From Clostridia bacterium (GTDB lineage: Bacteria > Bacillota > Clostridia > Christensenellales > Aristaeellaceae), in the NCBI GenBank assembly GCA_017431005.1, contig JAFRLY010000063.1:42735-106734 (forward strand): a DNA stretch of 64,000 bases, written 5' to 3'. Position 1 is the first letter of the stretch; every line of letters starts with the position of its first letter. The notes under the pieces were generated by a model. The model saw nothing but the letters and a program-made list of their open reading frames with translations, did not search any database and was not told the origin of the DNA. The translations under genes and the position numbers were made by a program. Below are positions 49,142 to 57,170 of this stretch, piece by piece.

Positions 49142-49451
49142 ATTTCGTGCTTCTCCCTCTGCTCTTTTCAACAGGATATTTTTTAGCGTTGACAGCAAGC
49201 TTTTTCCGGACGATTTCGATTGGATCCAGATGCAGTTTTTCAGCCAGCAGCAGGCAGTAATTCAGGACATCAGCAAGCTCCTCCTCAACGGAAGCCGGAT
49301 CCGCGTCATCATTCCACTGCCAGCATTCCAGCAGTTCAGCCGCCTCTATAGATATGGATTTTGCCAGATTGGCAGGGGTATGGAATTGATCCCAGTCACG
49401 CTCTTCTGTGAATTCCTTGACTTCCTGCATGAGCTTCTGCAATTCATTCAT
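49128..49451 (-). CDS. MazG-like nucleotide pyrophosphohydrolase
   Basis: A 107-residue all-helical NTP pyrophosphohydrolase. The metal-binding motifs are visible: SISIEAAELLECWQW and SVEEELADVLNYCLLLAEKL, the EEXXE...EXXD arrangement of MazG/RS21-C6 proteins. They cleave noncanonical or excess (d)NTPs to monophosphates. The ATG at 49451 follows GAAAGGAGCCTGTCAG. It is transcribed first and overlaps the GIY-YIG/DUF2075 gene, so the two form a unit next to the CRISPR array; nucleotide depletion plus nuclease suggests a defence pair, unproven. Confidence 0.85.
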   Translation of the reverse strand: MNELQKLMQEVKEFTEERDWDQFHTPANLAKSISIEAAELLECWQWNDDADPASVEEELADVLNYCLLLAEKLHLDPIEIVRKKLAVNAKKYPVEKSRGRSTKYDQL

Positions 49452-49591
49452 CTGACAGGCTCCTTTCGGATGACGTCCCGTATACACGCTGTTGATAAAT
49501 GGATTTTATCATAACAGAAAGCAGAGAGTAAATAAAAAAGCATGAAACAGCTTCAGAGATTACTGAGCATTAAAAAAACCTGTTTTTAAGA

Positions 49592-49865
49592 ATACGCATC
49601 CCCACACGCGTGGGGCAGATGGCGGTCACAGGCAGATTACAGAGCAGGAACGCGGTTCATCCCCACACGCGTGGGGCAGATTCTCCCTCAAACGTATCCT
49701 TCACAACAATGCCCGGTTCATCCCCACACGCGTGGGGCAGATTCTCTCATCGTTGCCGAAATTGATAATAAAATCCGGTTCATCCCCACACGCGTGGGGC
49801 AGATTTCTACCATGCGAAGATTGACCATGACACCTACGGTTCATCCCCACATGCATGGGGCAGGT
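49592..49865 (-). CRISPR. Small CRISPR array, type I-E-like repeats, no cas genes in window
   Basis: Five repeats of 29 bases start at 49592, 49653, 49714, 49776 and 49837, separated by four spacers of 32, 32, 33 and 32 bases. The core CCCCACACGCGTGGGG forms the crRNA hairpin. On the minus strand the repeat ends GGGGATGAACCG, matching the E. coli type I-E 3' handle, so the array is probably read leftward. Repeat 1 differs in its first six bases and repeat 5 has ATGCAT in the loop plus a changed end, so both terminal repeats are degenerate. Only 47 bases separate it from the macrodomain gene, leaving little room for a leader. Confidence 0.95.
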
Positions 49866-49912
49866 GCCCGGAGGTCGAGCTGAGGGTCGCGGATTCTATA
49901 CATAATACAAGT

Positions 49913-50437
49913 TTAGTTCTTCTTCAATTCTGTCAATGTTTGCTGCCCTGTAGCCAATACTTCATCATCAATAACTGCGAACTGAATATCTATGTCCACT
50001 TCCGGATGCTCTGCCTGGAAATCTAAGCAGGCCTGGATTGCTTTGCGCCAAGCCTTATCTACCGGATAGCCAAAGATACCAGCTGAGATCAAAGGAAACC
50101 CTATAGACTTGCAGCCGTTCTGAACCGCCAGAAGCAGGGATTGCTGATATGCGCTGTAAAGCAGTTCCGGCTCACCCTGATGTCCGCCCATCCATCGTGG
50201 TCCCACCGCATGAATGATATATTTTGATTTCAGGTTAAAACCGGGCGTGATCACTGCCGAACCTGTTTTGCATCCGCCGATGGCGTCACAGGCTTCCTGA
50301 AGCCGGCTTGCCCCGGCAGCCTGGAAAATGATGCCACAAACTCCGCCTCCCTGCCAGAGACTTTCATTAGCCGCATTGACCAATGCATCCGTGTTCAAAC
50401 TTGTAATTCCTGTTTTTAAGATCTGAATCTTGCTCAT
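49913..50437 (-). CDS. Macrodomain protein (ADP-ribose binding or hydrolysing)
   Basis: A 174-residue single macrodomain. LVNAANESLWQGGGVCGIIF is the ADP-ribose loop, CDAIGGCKTGSAVITPGFNL follows, and the second loop is FPLISAGIFGYPVDKAWRKA. Such proteins remove ADP-ribose from proteins or nucleic acids or deacetylate O-acetyl-ADP-ribose, and some counter toxins. The ATG at 50437 follows ACAGGTG; a GTG nine bases earlier is possible. An XRE regulator lies upstream on the same strand. Confidence 0.92.
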   Translation of the reverse strand: MSKIQILKTGITSLNTDALVNAANESLWQGGGVCGIIFQAAGASRLQEACDAIGGCKTGSAVITPGFNLKSKYIIHAVGPRWMGGHQGEPELLYSAYQQSLLLAVQNGCKSIGFPLISAGIFGYPVDKAWRKAIQACLDFQAEHPEVDIDIQFAVIDDEVLATGQQTLTELKKN

Positions 50438-50480
50438 ATTTTTCACCTGTTGCTTTCTATATGGTTTGACGTCAGGAAGC

Positions 50481-50681
50481 TCATTCTGGCTGTTCCGCTG
50501 TCAGAGAACTCACTTTTACTCCAAAGTAAGCTGCAATATCCTCCAGCAGTTCTTCCTCAGGAATCGTAAAGCCGTTCTCCCAGTTTGACACTGTACCGCG
50601 CATGAGACCGAAATACTCGTCCATAGCGGCTTGCGTCATGCCTTTGGATTCCCTTAATTCCTTAAAACGATTGGCAAACAT
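50481..50681 (-). CDS. XRE-type helix-turn-helix regulator
   Basis: A 66-residue protein that is almost only a Cro/CI-type domain: FKELRESKGMTQAAMDEYFG, LMRGTVSNWENGFTIPEEEL, LEDIAAYFGVKVSSL. It probably represses its own transcript and the macrodomain gene 44 bases downstream. CAGGAGAGCGTAT precedes the start. Confidence 0.85.
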   Translation of the reverse strand: MFANRFKELRESKGMTQAAMDEYFGLMRGTVSNWENGFTIPEEELLEDIAAYFGVKVSSLTAEQPE

Positions 50682-50795
50682 ATACGCTCTCCTGTACGGG
50701 ATAAAAAGTATTGCGTTCAGTTCTGTACTTGGTTTACAGATTATATCCTATCGAATTTCCGGATGCCAGTGTCATTTTGTTTGTCTGTGAACCAA

Positions 50796-51803
50796 TTACA
50801 GGCTCAAATCATGATCCTCTCTTCCGGCCAATTCAATAACTGGCTTCATTTTCTCGAACGGATAAGGCATGTTGTCTATTGTGAATTCACCGACAGCTGT
50901 CACTTTCCCGATTGTCTCATCGCCGCGGTTACCCACAGGAACCCTCACCAGATCTCCTTTATGAAATTCTCTTTTCCTGTCGAGATATGTATATTCCCTG
51001 CCGTCTTCCTGGAAGGCAACAAAGCAAACGGCAAATGAATTCTTCAATGGATCCTGATCCGGTGAATCTGAAAGCGTTTTTATATATTCCAGGAAGCTTA
51101 AATATATTTCAGGATCTTGCCGGAAGAGATAAGCATAACGGAGTTTATCGGCAAGCTGGCATTTAACAGTATAGAATTCCTTTACATATTTTTTCATATA
51201 CCTGTCTAACTTATCCCATGTTCCCGGATAATCATTGGAACCTTCTATCTCATGCTTTTTCCCGTTCCGGAAAGTCAGGATGACTTCCCACTGAGTACCG
51301 TCCAGGACGCATCGGTTGTTATATAACTTTTTCCATTCATGGATGAAGCATCGATCAAACAGGAGTTTTTTCAGTGCGTTCCATTCCTTCTGTGTAAATT
51401 CCCGGATATACAGATTCTGCCACTCAAAGCTCAGATACGGAGTGGATATGCAGATCGCATGTTCATCTCCGGAGGACCGAATCCGCACAGTATGATAACC
51501 GTCAAAGAATCCGCCCACGCCGAAATCCACGCCAACTATGTCCTCCGGTTTCTGAGGACCCTTGTTGCGGAAAAACACAGGAGGCCTGCCGAAATCCTTT
51601 TTGCAGTCATGGCAATGCCAGCGCGGATCATTGCCGGAAATACAGCAGCCGCCCAGGATGATTTCTCCGTCATCTATTGCCTTCATCAGTTCTTCGGAAT
51701 AAGCAGGCATTCCCCGCAGATAAGCTGCGATATGCCGGCCGCCGCAGAAAGGGCATACGGGGAGATTCTTTTTTGTTCTTCTGCTTGCTTCTTTCTCAGG
51801 CAT
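50796..51803 (-). CDS. Zinc-ribbon protein with PriA-like C-terminal domain, function unknown
   Basis: A 335-residue protein. A zinc ribbon pairs CPFCGGRHIAAY (about residues 17-28) with WHCHDCKKDFG further on. The centre (VGVDFGVGGFFDGYHTVRIR to YPGTWDKLDRYMKKYVKEF) is unrecognised. The last part, YLDRKREFHKGDLVRVPVGN RGDETIGKVTAVGEF, resembles the PriA 3'-end-binding fold used as a small beta-barrel in other proteins. It starts after GGAAAGGAGGCAGAACG. It stands alone; the following 280 bases before the GNAT operon hold only a terminator hairpin. Confidence 0.65.
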   Translation of the reverse strand: MPEKEASRRTKKNLPVCPFCGGRHIAAYLRGMPAYSEELMKAIDDGEIILGGCCISGNDPRWHCHDCKKDFGRPPVFFRNKGPQKPEDIVGVDFGVGGFFDGYHTVRIRSSGDEHAICISTPYLSFEWQNLYIREFTQKEWNALKKLLFDRCFIHEWKKLYNNRCVLDGTQWEVILTFRNGKKHEIEGSNDYPGTWDKLDRYMKKYVKEFYTVKCQLADKLRYAYLFRQDPEIYLSFLEYIKTLSDSPDQDPLKNSFAVCFVAFQEDGREYTYLDRKREFHKGDLVRVPVGNRGDETIGKVTAVGEFTIDNMPYPFEKMKPVIELAGREDHDLSL

Positions 51804-52019
51804 CGTTCTGCCTCCTTTCCATGATTTATTCTATCGGCCCCGGGCTGCATACAGGTCTCCTGTAAAGCGACATTTTTCTTCTGTTTTTGTTGCAGGTATT
51901 TTCCTCAGTTTTTGCATATCTTTCTGTATCTGATCAATTATACTCTGATATCCGAAGCCCGAAAAGTGTTTCAATACTTGTAACCGCAGGCTGCACAAAT
52001 AATCAAACGGTCAGAAGAC

Positions 52020-52045
52020 AAAACCGGCAGATTATATCCGCCGGT
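52020..52045 (-). terminator. Probable terminator of the GNAT operon
   Basis: Minus strand ACCGGC (52045-52040) pairs with GCCGGT (52028-52023), followed by TTTTG, 42 bases after the GNAT stop. Confidence 0.55.
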
Positions 52046-52086
52046 GGGTATGGGACCTTTTTGTAGGATTTTTACTTGTATGTGTT

Positions 52087-52680
52087 TTATTGTGGCTGCC
52101 ACACCAGGCTGTATCTTGTTACGCCGTTGTCTGCTGTGACCGTATTGTATAGTGTGCATCCCAGATGCTGATACATTTCCGCGTATTGTTTCATATCTGT
52201 GTCAAACAGGAGCGGAATCCCTTTTTCTTTTGCCTGGTTCTTTGCGAACTGAACCAGCTCCGTTGCGATGCCTTTCCCCTGGTGGCCCGGCTCCACGCAG
52301 ACCATCAGAACATCCAGATGCCGCCGGCTGGCATACTGTGCATTGGAACGGTCAATCTGTTTTACAAAGCTCAGCAGGCTCCGGATCCTTTTCCAGCTGA
52401 AGGAAGTGAACAGCCTGAAGATCATTTTCAGTCTTGGGAATACAGGGGCGCTGCCGGAGTCCTCCAGTCCGATAAAGCCGGTCAGATCCTTATTGACATA
52501 CAGTTCGCCGGTCCGGTATGCATAATCAACATAGATCTCCATATACTTCAGGACATCGTCATGCCTTTCCGGAATGCTCCCCCAGTTACGGAACAGCTCA
52601 TTCGTTACGAAGGCTTCTCCGATTATACGGCTGATGCTCTGCAGCTGACTGGCTGACAGTCCTTCGGCTCTGGTAATCAT
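52087..52680 (-). CDS. GNAT family N-acetyltransferase
   Basis: A 197-residue protein. The acetyl-CoA loop is visible as HLDVLMVCVEPGHQGKGIAT (V...Q-G-K-G-A/T) and is followed by ELVQFAKNQAKEKGIPLLFD. It transfers an acetyl group to an amine of an unknown small molecule or protein. The ATG at 52680 overlaps the stop of the preceding gene in ATGA, so it is the last of three coupled genes (53503-52087). A frame extends to 52725 without support. Confidence 0.85.
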   Translation of the reverse strand: MITRAEGLSASQLQSISRIIGEAFVTNELFRNWGSIPERHDDVLKYMEIYVDYAYRTGELYVNKDLTGFIGLEDSGSAPVFPRLKMIFRLFTSFSWKRIRSLLSFVKQIDRSNAQYASRRHLDVLMVCVEPGHQGKGIATELVQFAKNQAKEKGIPLLFDTDMKQYAEMYQHLGCTLYNTVTADNGVTRYSLVWQPQ

Positions 52681-53093
52681 AGCTTGCCCTTTTCCTTCAG
52701 GATTTCCTCCACATAACCGACGCATTCCCGGATCATGGCGTTGCAGTGAGGCATTTTCTCCCCGCCGTTTTCCGCGTTGACCCGGAGCAGATCTGTGCAG
52801 TTGATCAACCCGTTATGATTCTCCCGGACCTTCCGGATCAGCTCATTGGCTGCCTGCGGGTCGCTCACACCGGCCAGGCCCAGCGCCAGCAGGCTGCCGG
52901 TGACCGCGCCGCAGACGGAACCCATCTGCATGCCTCCGCGGAAATAGGTTGCCGCCTTTGTGCAGGTCTCTTCGTCATACCCGGCGTCCTCCGCGAATAC
53001 GGATACCACTGCCTGGCAGCAGTTCCACGCCGGTCTGCCGTCCGGGTTGAACTGGCTGCGGCGTTCCATGGCCAGATCTGTATACTTGCTCAT
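52677..53093 (-). CDS. C_GCAxxG_C_C family protein (probable redox protein)
   Basis: A 138-residue helical protein carrying the family pattern: NCCQAVVSVFAEDAG, GGMQMGSVCGAVTGSLLALG (C-G-A-x-x-G), NCTDLLRVN and MPHCNAMIRECVGYVEEIL. The spaced cysteines suggest a metal or disulfide redox site; function is not established. Both ends overlap neighbours by four bases, so translation is coupled. Confidence 0.85.
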   Translation of the reverse strand: MSKYTDLAMERRSQFNPDGRPAWNCCQAVVSVFAEDAGYDEETCTKAATYFRGGMQMGSVCGAVTGSLLALGLAGVSDPQAANELIRKVRENHNGLINCTDLLRVNAENGGEKMPHCNAMIRECVGYVEEILKEKGKL

Positions 53094-53503
53094 TCGTTTT
53101 CACTCCTCCATACATAGAAGCCTTCTCCGGCTGCCAGGGTTCTGACCAGCATCAGAAGCTGTTCGTCCGGATTGTACAGTGTCATATTATGATCCTCCGG
53201 GTCGGAGGTGATCAGGGCATCATCCAGCAGAATCACTGTCCATTCCTGTCGGATCGCCTCCGCGATCCGGTCCGGAGAGGGATTCAGGGTTTTTCCCTCA
53301 TCCAGGGAAATGCTTCTGTAGCAGTTCAGCTTCAGGATCAGATCAATCTGTCTTTGCTTTATTGCGGTCCGCTGCGGTTCCTTCCTCCAGTACGCCGCCG
53401 CGTCAAAGTACTGCCCCGGACTGTCCGCCGGCACCTGACAAGGCAGGATATCAATGATCCAGTACGGTGTCTGCAGCAGTTCCTCCACTGTCATTCTGCT
53501 CAT
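53090..53503 (-). CDS. Hypothetical protein, first gene of the GNAT operon
   Basis: A 137-residue protein: MSRMTVEELLQTPYWIIDIL, FDAAAYWRKEPQRTAIKQRQ, EAIRQEWTVILLDDALITSD, ending LAAGEGFYVWRSENE. The ATG at 53503 follows AGAAGGACACC; an open frame to 53629 lacks support. It looks like a small soluble alpha/beta protein common in gut Clostridia. Its stop overlaps the C_GCAxxG_C_C start by four bases. Confidence 0.6.
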   Translation of the reverse strand: MSRMTVEELLQTPYWIIDILPCQVPADSPGQYFDAAAYWRKEPQRTAIKQRQIDLILKLNCYRSISLDEGKTLNPSPDRIAEAIRQEWTVILLDDALITSDPEDHNMTLYNPDEQLLMLVRTLAAGEGFYVWRSENE

Positions 53504-53628
53504 GGTGTCCTTCTTTCTCCTGCGTTCGTCCTGCCGGAAGCAGGGGTGTGCTTTATTATACATGAACTGCGGGAGGCTGAAAAGCAGCCTCCCGTGAAGA
53601 AACGGCAGCAGCGTCGGAAAGCACAGCA

Positions 53629-53661
53629 AAAAAGCTGTCCGGCGAAAGCGCGGAACAGCCG
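53629..53661 (-). terminator. Terminator of the alpha/beta hydrolase gene
   Basis: Minus strand GGCTGT-CCG pairs with CGG-ACAGC and runs into six T (53634-53629), directly after the hydrolase stop. A second perfect hairpin without T run lies at 53571-53594. Confidence 0.75.
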
Positions 53662-53663
53662 GA

Positions 53664-54467
53664 TTATTGCTTCAGAAATTTCTCAAAATGCTCATTGAAT
53701 CTGCGTATGGCTTCCCTGCTGATCTCCTCATCCGGCTTCAGCATATCGAAAGCATGGACGTTCGTCGGATAAACATCTGCTTCCGCGTCCACGCCGGCGG
53801 CTTTAAGCGTGGAAACATAATCCAGGGTTTCCCTGTAAAACGGTTCTCCCTCACCCACAAAAGTGTAGCAGGGCGGAAGGCCTGAATAATCCGTCTGCAG
53901 CGCCGGAGCCGCATACGGCGAAACGGGTTTCCCGAAATCAGACCGCAGATACATCCGCCATCCGATATGATTCCTGCGTGTGTTCCATACCCTGCCGTGA
54001 TTGTTCCTGGAGCTGTCTGTGTCGATGCTGCTGATCATCGGATACAGCGGCATCTGATAATCGACACGGATCCCGCGGTCCCGCGCCATCATGCACACTG
54101 CCGCGGCAAGGCCGCCGCCCGCGCTTTCACCCCCGACAACGATCCTGTCCGCCTTCAGCCGGTCACGGTGCCTGTCAATATATTCGAGTACGGCATAGCA
54201 GTCATCCGCAGCGGCAGGATAGGGCTTCTGCCAGGCAAGCCTGTAACCCGGGGAAAACACAGTCACGCCGTATTTTTTCACCAGATCCATGGCTCTGCTC
54301 ATATATACCATTTCCTTCATGCCGAGGATATATCCGCCTCCATGAATCCAGAGGACTGCGACAGGAACTTCAGCAATCTTTGCGGGTTTTACGACAAGGG
54401 TTCTGATCCCGCCTGTACGCAACTCCTGAACGATTACGCCGTCATCCGGTTTCAGTTGATATTTCAT
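53664..54467 (-). CDS. Alpha/beta hydrolase (HSL-type esterase)
   Basis: A 267-residue esterase. The oxyanion motif VLWIHGGGYILGMKEM (HGGG) and nucleophile elbow VVGGESAGGGLAAAVCM (GESAG) are typical of the hormone-sensitive-lipase group. The acid (around PFYRETLDYVSTLK) and a late histidine (NVHAFDML) complete the triad. It hydrolyses short-chain esters in the cytoplasm. Monocistronic, with its own terminator. Confidence 0.9.
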   Translation of the reverse strand: MKYQLKPDDGVIVQELRTGGIRTLVVKPAKIAEVPVAVLWIHGGGYILGMKEMVYMSRAMDLVKKYGVTVFSPGYRLAWQKPYPAAADDCYAVLEYIDRHRDRLKADRIVVGGESAGGGLAAAVCMMARDRGIRVDYQMPLYPMISSIDTDSSRNNHGRVWNTRRNHIGWRMYLRSDFGKPVSPYAAPALQTDYSGLPPCYTFVGEGEPFYRETLDYVSTLKAAGVDAEADVYPTNVHAFDMLKPDEEISREAIRRFNEHFEKFLKQ

Positions 54468-54601
54468 CTGCCGCCCCCATGTCCTGACTGAATCAGTGCA
54501 AATCCTGCTGATATATTATTAGCATATTTCTGCGGCGCTTGTCATTATACCGGCATATAAATTCCGGGATTCATGGCTGTTTTTCTTAGGTCAGTCTCCC
54601 A

Positions 54602-54910
54602 TCAGTCCATGAAGCCGCAGGAACACACGCCTGTCACACCCGGAATGGCCCGAAGATCATCATCCATGCCATTGTTCTGGAAGATCTCACACAGATCATC
54701 CGGGATGCCGAAGGTTTCCGGTGTGATTGAATATGAGACTCCTTCAAAGATGAACTGTGTTTCCACGAGTTTTGCCGGCCATTTGAATTCATATGTCTTC
54801 ATGGCCTCCTCTGCTTCACTCTCCCATCGTTCCATGAATTCATGAATCGGTTCAGGAAGGTTCTGGTTCCGCCAGTTCTTCGTAAGCTTCACATCCACTT
54901 TTATCAGCAT
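54602..54910 (-). CDS. Hypothetical protein
   Basis: A 102-residue protein: MLIKVDVKLTKNWRNQNLPE, MERWESEAEEAMKTYEFKWP and ITPETFGIPDDLCEIFQNNG MDDDLRAIPGVTGVCSCGFMD. AGGAAACGCGAT precedes the ATG. It shares a transcript with the 58-residue ORF ending 15 bases upstream. No family recognised. Confidence 0.6.
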   Translation of the reverse strand: MLIKVDVKLTKNWRNQNLPEPIHEFMERWESEAEEAMKTYEFKWPAKLVETQFIFEGVSYSITPETFGIPDDLCEIFQNNGMDDDLRAIPGVTGVCSCGFMD

Positions 54911-54924
54911 ATCGCGTTTCCTCC

Positions 54925-55101
54925 TTACAGACAGCTGACCGCTTTTTTTCTGAGTGCAACTTCACGGATCGTCTTGCTGTAAACGATACCGGCAACCTTT
55001 TTTCCGGTCGCCAGTTCCTCCACGATTCCAATCTCTGTCATGATTCCGGGAGTCTGGTTTACTTCTCCTGAGTAAATAACAACTTCATGCGTTCTGCTCA
55101 T
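54925..55101 (-). CDS. Small protein of unknown function (58 residues)
   Basis: The frame MSRTHEVVIYSGEVNQTPGI MTEIGIVEELATGKKVAGIV YSKTIREVALRKKAVSCL is preceded by AAGGAAGGTGAGCG and ends 15 bases before the next gene, so it is very probably translated. Composition is beta-rich with a basic C-terminus. Confidence 0.6.
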   Translation of the reverse strand: MSRTHEVVIYSGEVNQTPGIMTEIGIVEELATGKKVAGIVYSKTIREVALRKKAVSCL

Positions 55102-55175
55102 AAAACGCTCACCTTCCTTTCAAAGATATGATAAGCGATCTATGAGCGTTATAACAGCGGACTCAAATTGAACAT

Positions 55176-55211
55176 GAAAGCCCCGATTCAAGCATGACTT
55201 GAATCAGGGCT
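55176..55211 (-). terminator. Terminator of the SH3-repeat protein gene
   Basis: AGCCCCGATTCAAG (55179-55192) pairs with CTTGAATCAGGGCT (55198-55211), one wobble, ending TTTC on the minus strand. Confidence 0.6.
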
Positions 55212-55241
55212 CTTCTGCAGACGGGCTTTCAGGCTGCCATA

Positions 55242-56837
55242 TCAATAATCTTCATCAATCGGTATGGATTCCAGGGGAAGCGTTTTACTGTCAAAGCGGG
55301 TATACCAGGCCCAGAGCGTTCTGATTTCTCCATGATATGGCACATCGACCTTAACCCACCAGGCATTTTCTATCGGATCATATGCGCGTGAATATACTCT
55401 GAGGCGCTTGCCCTTCACAGAATAGGTTCCGGTATCCTCAAAACGAGGCGAGGGACCTGATCTGGTGGCAAGTTTCTTGATTACCAGGCCGTACAGCTCT
55501 CCGTTCTTGGAGGTATCGGCACTGCTGGTTTGCTCCAGATTGATAAAGTCGTTCCTGACATATCCTTCTTTGCCGTTATACTCTATCTGATACCAGACTG
55601 TACCGTCCTTATCCGCAGATTCGCCGGTAACTCTTATCTGTGTCCCCTTTTTCCGGATTGTCTCAACAAGCTTACTCTTCTTGTTTGTTTCCTTACGCAT
55701 GTTTACTTTGTCACTGGTAGTTTTGCCATACGCAGGATAAGGCTCCCGGCTTTCAGCGGAAAGATCCGGACCGTTCTGTCCCGGTTGATCGTTTTCATTC
55801 AGGTGCTGCGCTTCTGCTGACTCTGCCTGTGTGCCGGGATTGTCGTCCGCCGGGATTTCGTAAGTCAGCGGCGTTAAGTATTCCTGCCGGATGTAGCCTT
55901 CCTTGTTCCCGAAGGCTATTCTGAAATATTCGCCCTCCTTATCAAGGACTTTCACATATGTTCCGACGTTCTTTGTCGCAACAAGTTTTGAATTTGCGTC
56001 CGCCTCTTTCCGGATTTTGATCTTTGCTGTTGTATTGTAGGCCCCGTTGACAGACAGCACCGCAACATTCCAGGGATCATCCGGATACTTCTCATAAACA
56101 GAAAAAGGAACGAATTTCTTTACGTAAATATTCCATTCCTGTTGTCTGATCCAGTCCTTTGCGACAGATTCCTTTACCCGCGCACTTGGAGAACTGGTGA
56201 CCCTGTCCTTTGGTGCGTCAGAACGGTACCATACAACATTCTCCACCTGAGCTTCCGGATCCCATACTCCATCCGTATGGTAACCTTCAACAAAGGAAAC
56301 CTTGTCCGTTCCGTTCATCTGCCAGGTTTCATAATAATCATGGACAGCGCCATTATGACTGTACCTGTAAAACATTCCGTTTGCCAGTAAAGCACAGGAA
56401 TAAACGGATGATGCCATGCCATAGCCTCCGGCACGTATCAATTCACGTGCTCTGCCCTCATCCATGGTAAAAACCTCAAAGAGCCAGCCACCGCTTGAAC
56501 CGATTAACAGCTCATCTATCCCGTCCTGGTTCACATCAAAGAGCATAAACCCTGTATTTCTCTTTGTTTGGCTGATAACGGTTTTATAATCCGACTCATA
56601 GTCAGCTCCATATATTGCATCGTTAAACAGATCATGCTGGCCGTAGTTTGCCGTCCCGTATCCGTTAATAACTTTCAGATACATCTTCAGGATCTTCTCA
56701 TACGTCGTATCATAGGTCGTATAGCTGGGTGTGAAATGATCTGCCAATGAACCTGATATGATCATCACAGTGAACAAACAGGCAAAAGCAAAAACTAGAT
56801 ATTTCTGAATGAGCCGTTTCATATTGCCTTTTTCCAC
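55242..56837 (-). CDS. Secreted protein with three SH3-like repeats
   Basis: A protein of about 531 residues. A signal peptide or anchor (YLVFAFACLFTVMIISGSLA) is followed by a domain with FMLFDVNQDGIDELLIGSSG. Then come bacterial SH3-like repeats at about residues 270-325 (IKIRKEADANSKLVATKNVG to GYIRQEYL), 370-430 (VNMRKETNKKSKLVETIRKK to GYVRNDF) and 445-515 (ATRSGPSPRFEDTGTY onward, more distant). Such repeats bind cell-wall peptides. The GTG at 56837 follows AGGAGGAAGAATAACA; an ATG at 56822 is also possible. Probably acts at the envelope. Confidence 0.8.
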   Translation of the reverse strand: MEKGNMKRLIQKYLVFAFACLFTVMIISGSLADHFTPSYTTYDTTYEKILKMYLKVINGYGTANYGQHDLFNDAIYGADYESDYKTVISQTKRNTGFMLFDVNQDGIDELLIGSSGGWLFEVFTMDEGRARELIRAGGYGMASSVYSCALLANGMFYRYSHNGAVHDYYETWQMNGTDKVSFVEGYHTDGVWDPEAQVENVVWYRSDAPKDRVTSSPSARVKESVAKDWIRQQEWNIYVKKFVPFSVYEKYPDDPWNVAVLSVNGAYNTTAKIKIRKEADANSKLVATKNVGTYVKVLDKEGEYFRIAFGNKEGYIRQEYLTPLTYEIPADDNPGTQAESAEAQHLNENDQPGQNGPDLSAESREPYPAYGKTTSDKVNMRKETNKKSKLVETIRKKGTQIRVTGESADKDGTVWYQIEYNGKEGYVRNDFINLEQTSSADTSKNGELYGLVIKKLATRSGPSPRFEDTGTYSVKGKRLRVYSRAYDPIENAWWVKVDVPYHGEIRTLWAWYTRFDSKTLPLESIPIDEDY

Positions 56838-57119
56838 TGTTATTCTTCCTCCTGTTTTCTGATAGCTGCAGTTTTTGCTACAAAATAATGATTTGATATT
56901 AACTGTATTATAAACGAATCAAAATACGAAAGAAAGGACTTTGATGCAAGTAAAGCGACCTTATCATTGTCGTGAATGAGCAGAATATAGAGAGGATGCG
57001 GCATCCGGGCAGAAAAACACGGGGAGGAAAAACAGACACTTGCGGAAGCGTCCGAAAATGCTTAATATTCAAAGCAAAGAAGGATGATATATTTTTTCAG
57101 CATGGATTGCTTTAGAATA

Positions 57120-57140
57120 TAGTCAGATGGTAGTCAGATG
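57120..57140 (+). repeat. Direct repeat upstream of the WYL genes, candidate operator
   Basis: TAGTCAGATG occurs at 57120-57129 and again at 57131-57140, one helical turn apart, 30 bases before the first WYL start. A repeat with that spacing is what a dimeric regulator would bind. The rest of the 334-base gap from 56838 shows no ORF or clear terminator. Confidence 0.5.
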
Positions 57141-57170
57141 AATAGATACAAGCTGAGGAGGTGAACCGTC

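Noticed and set aside
49866-49912. CRISPR leader
   Set aside because: Only 47 bases to the macrodomain stop, without a convincing AT-rich leader or promoter.
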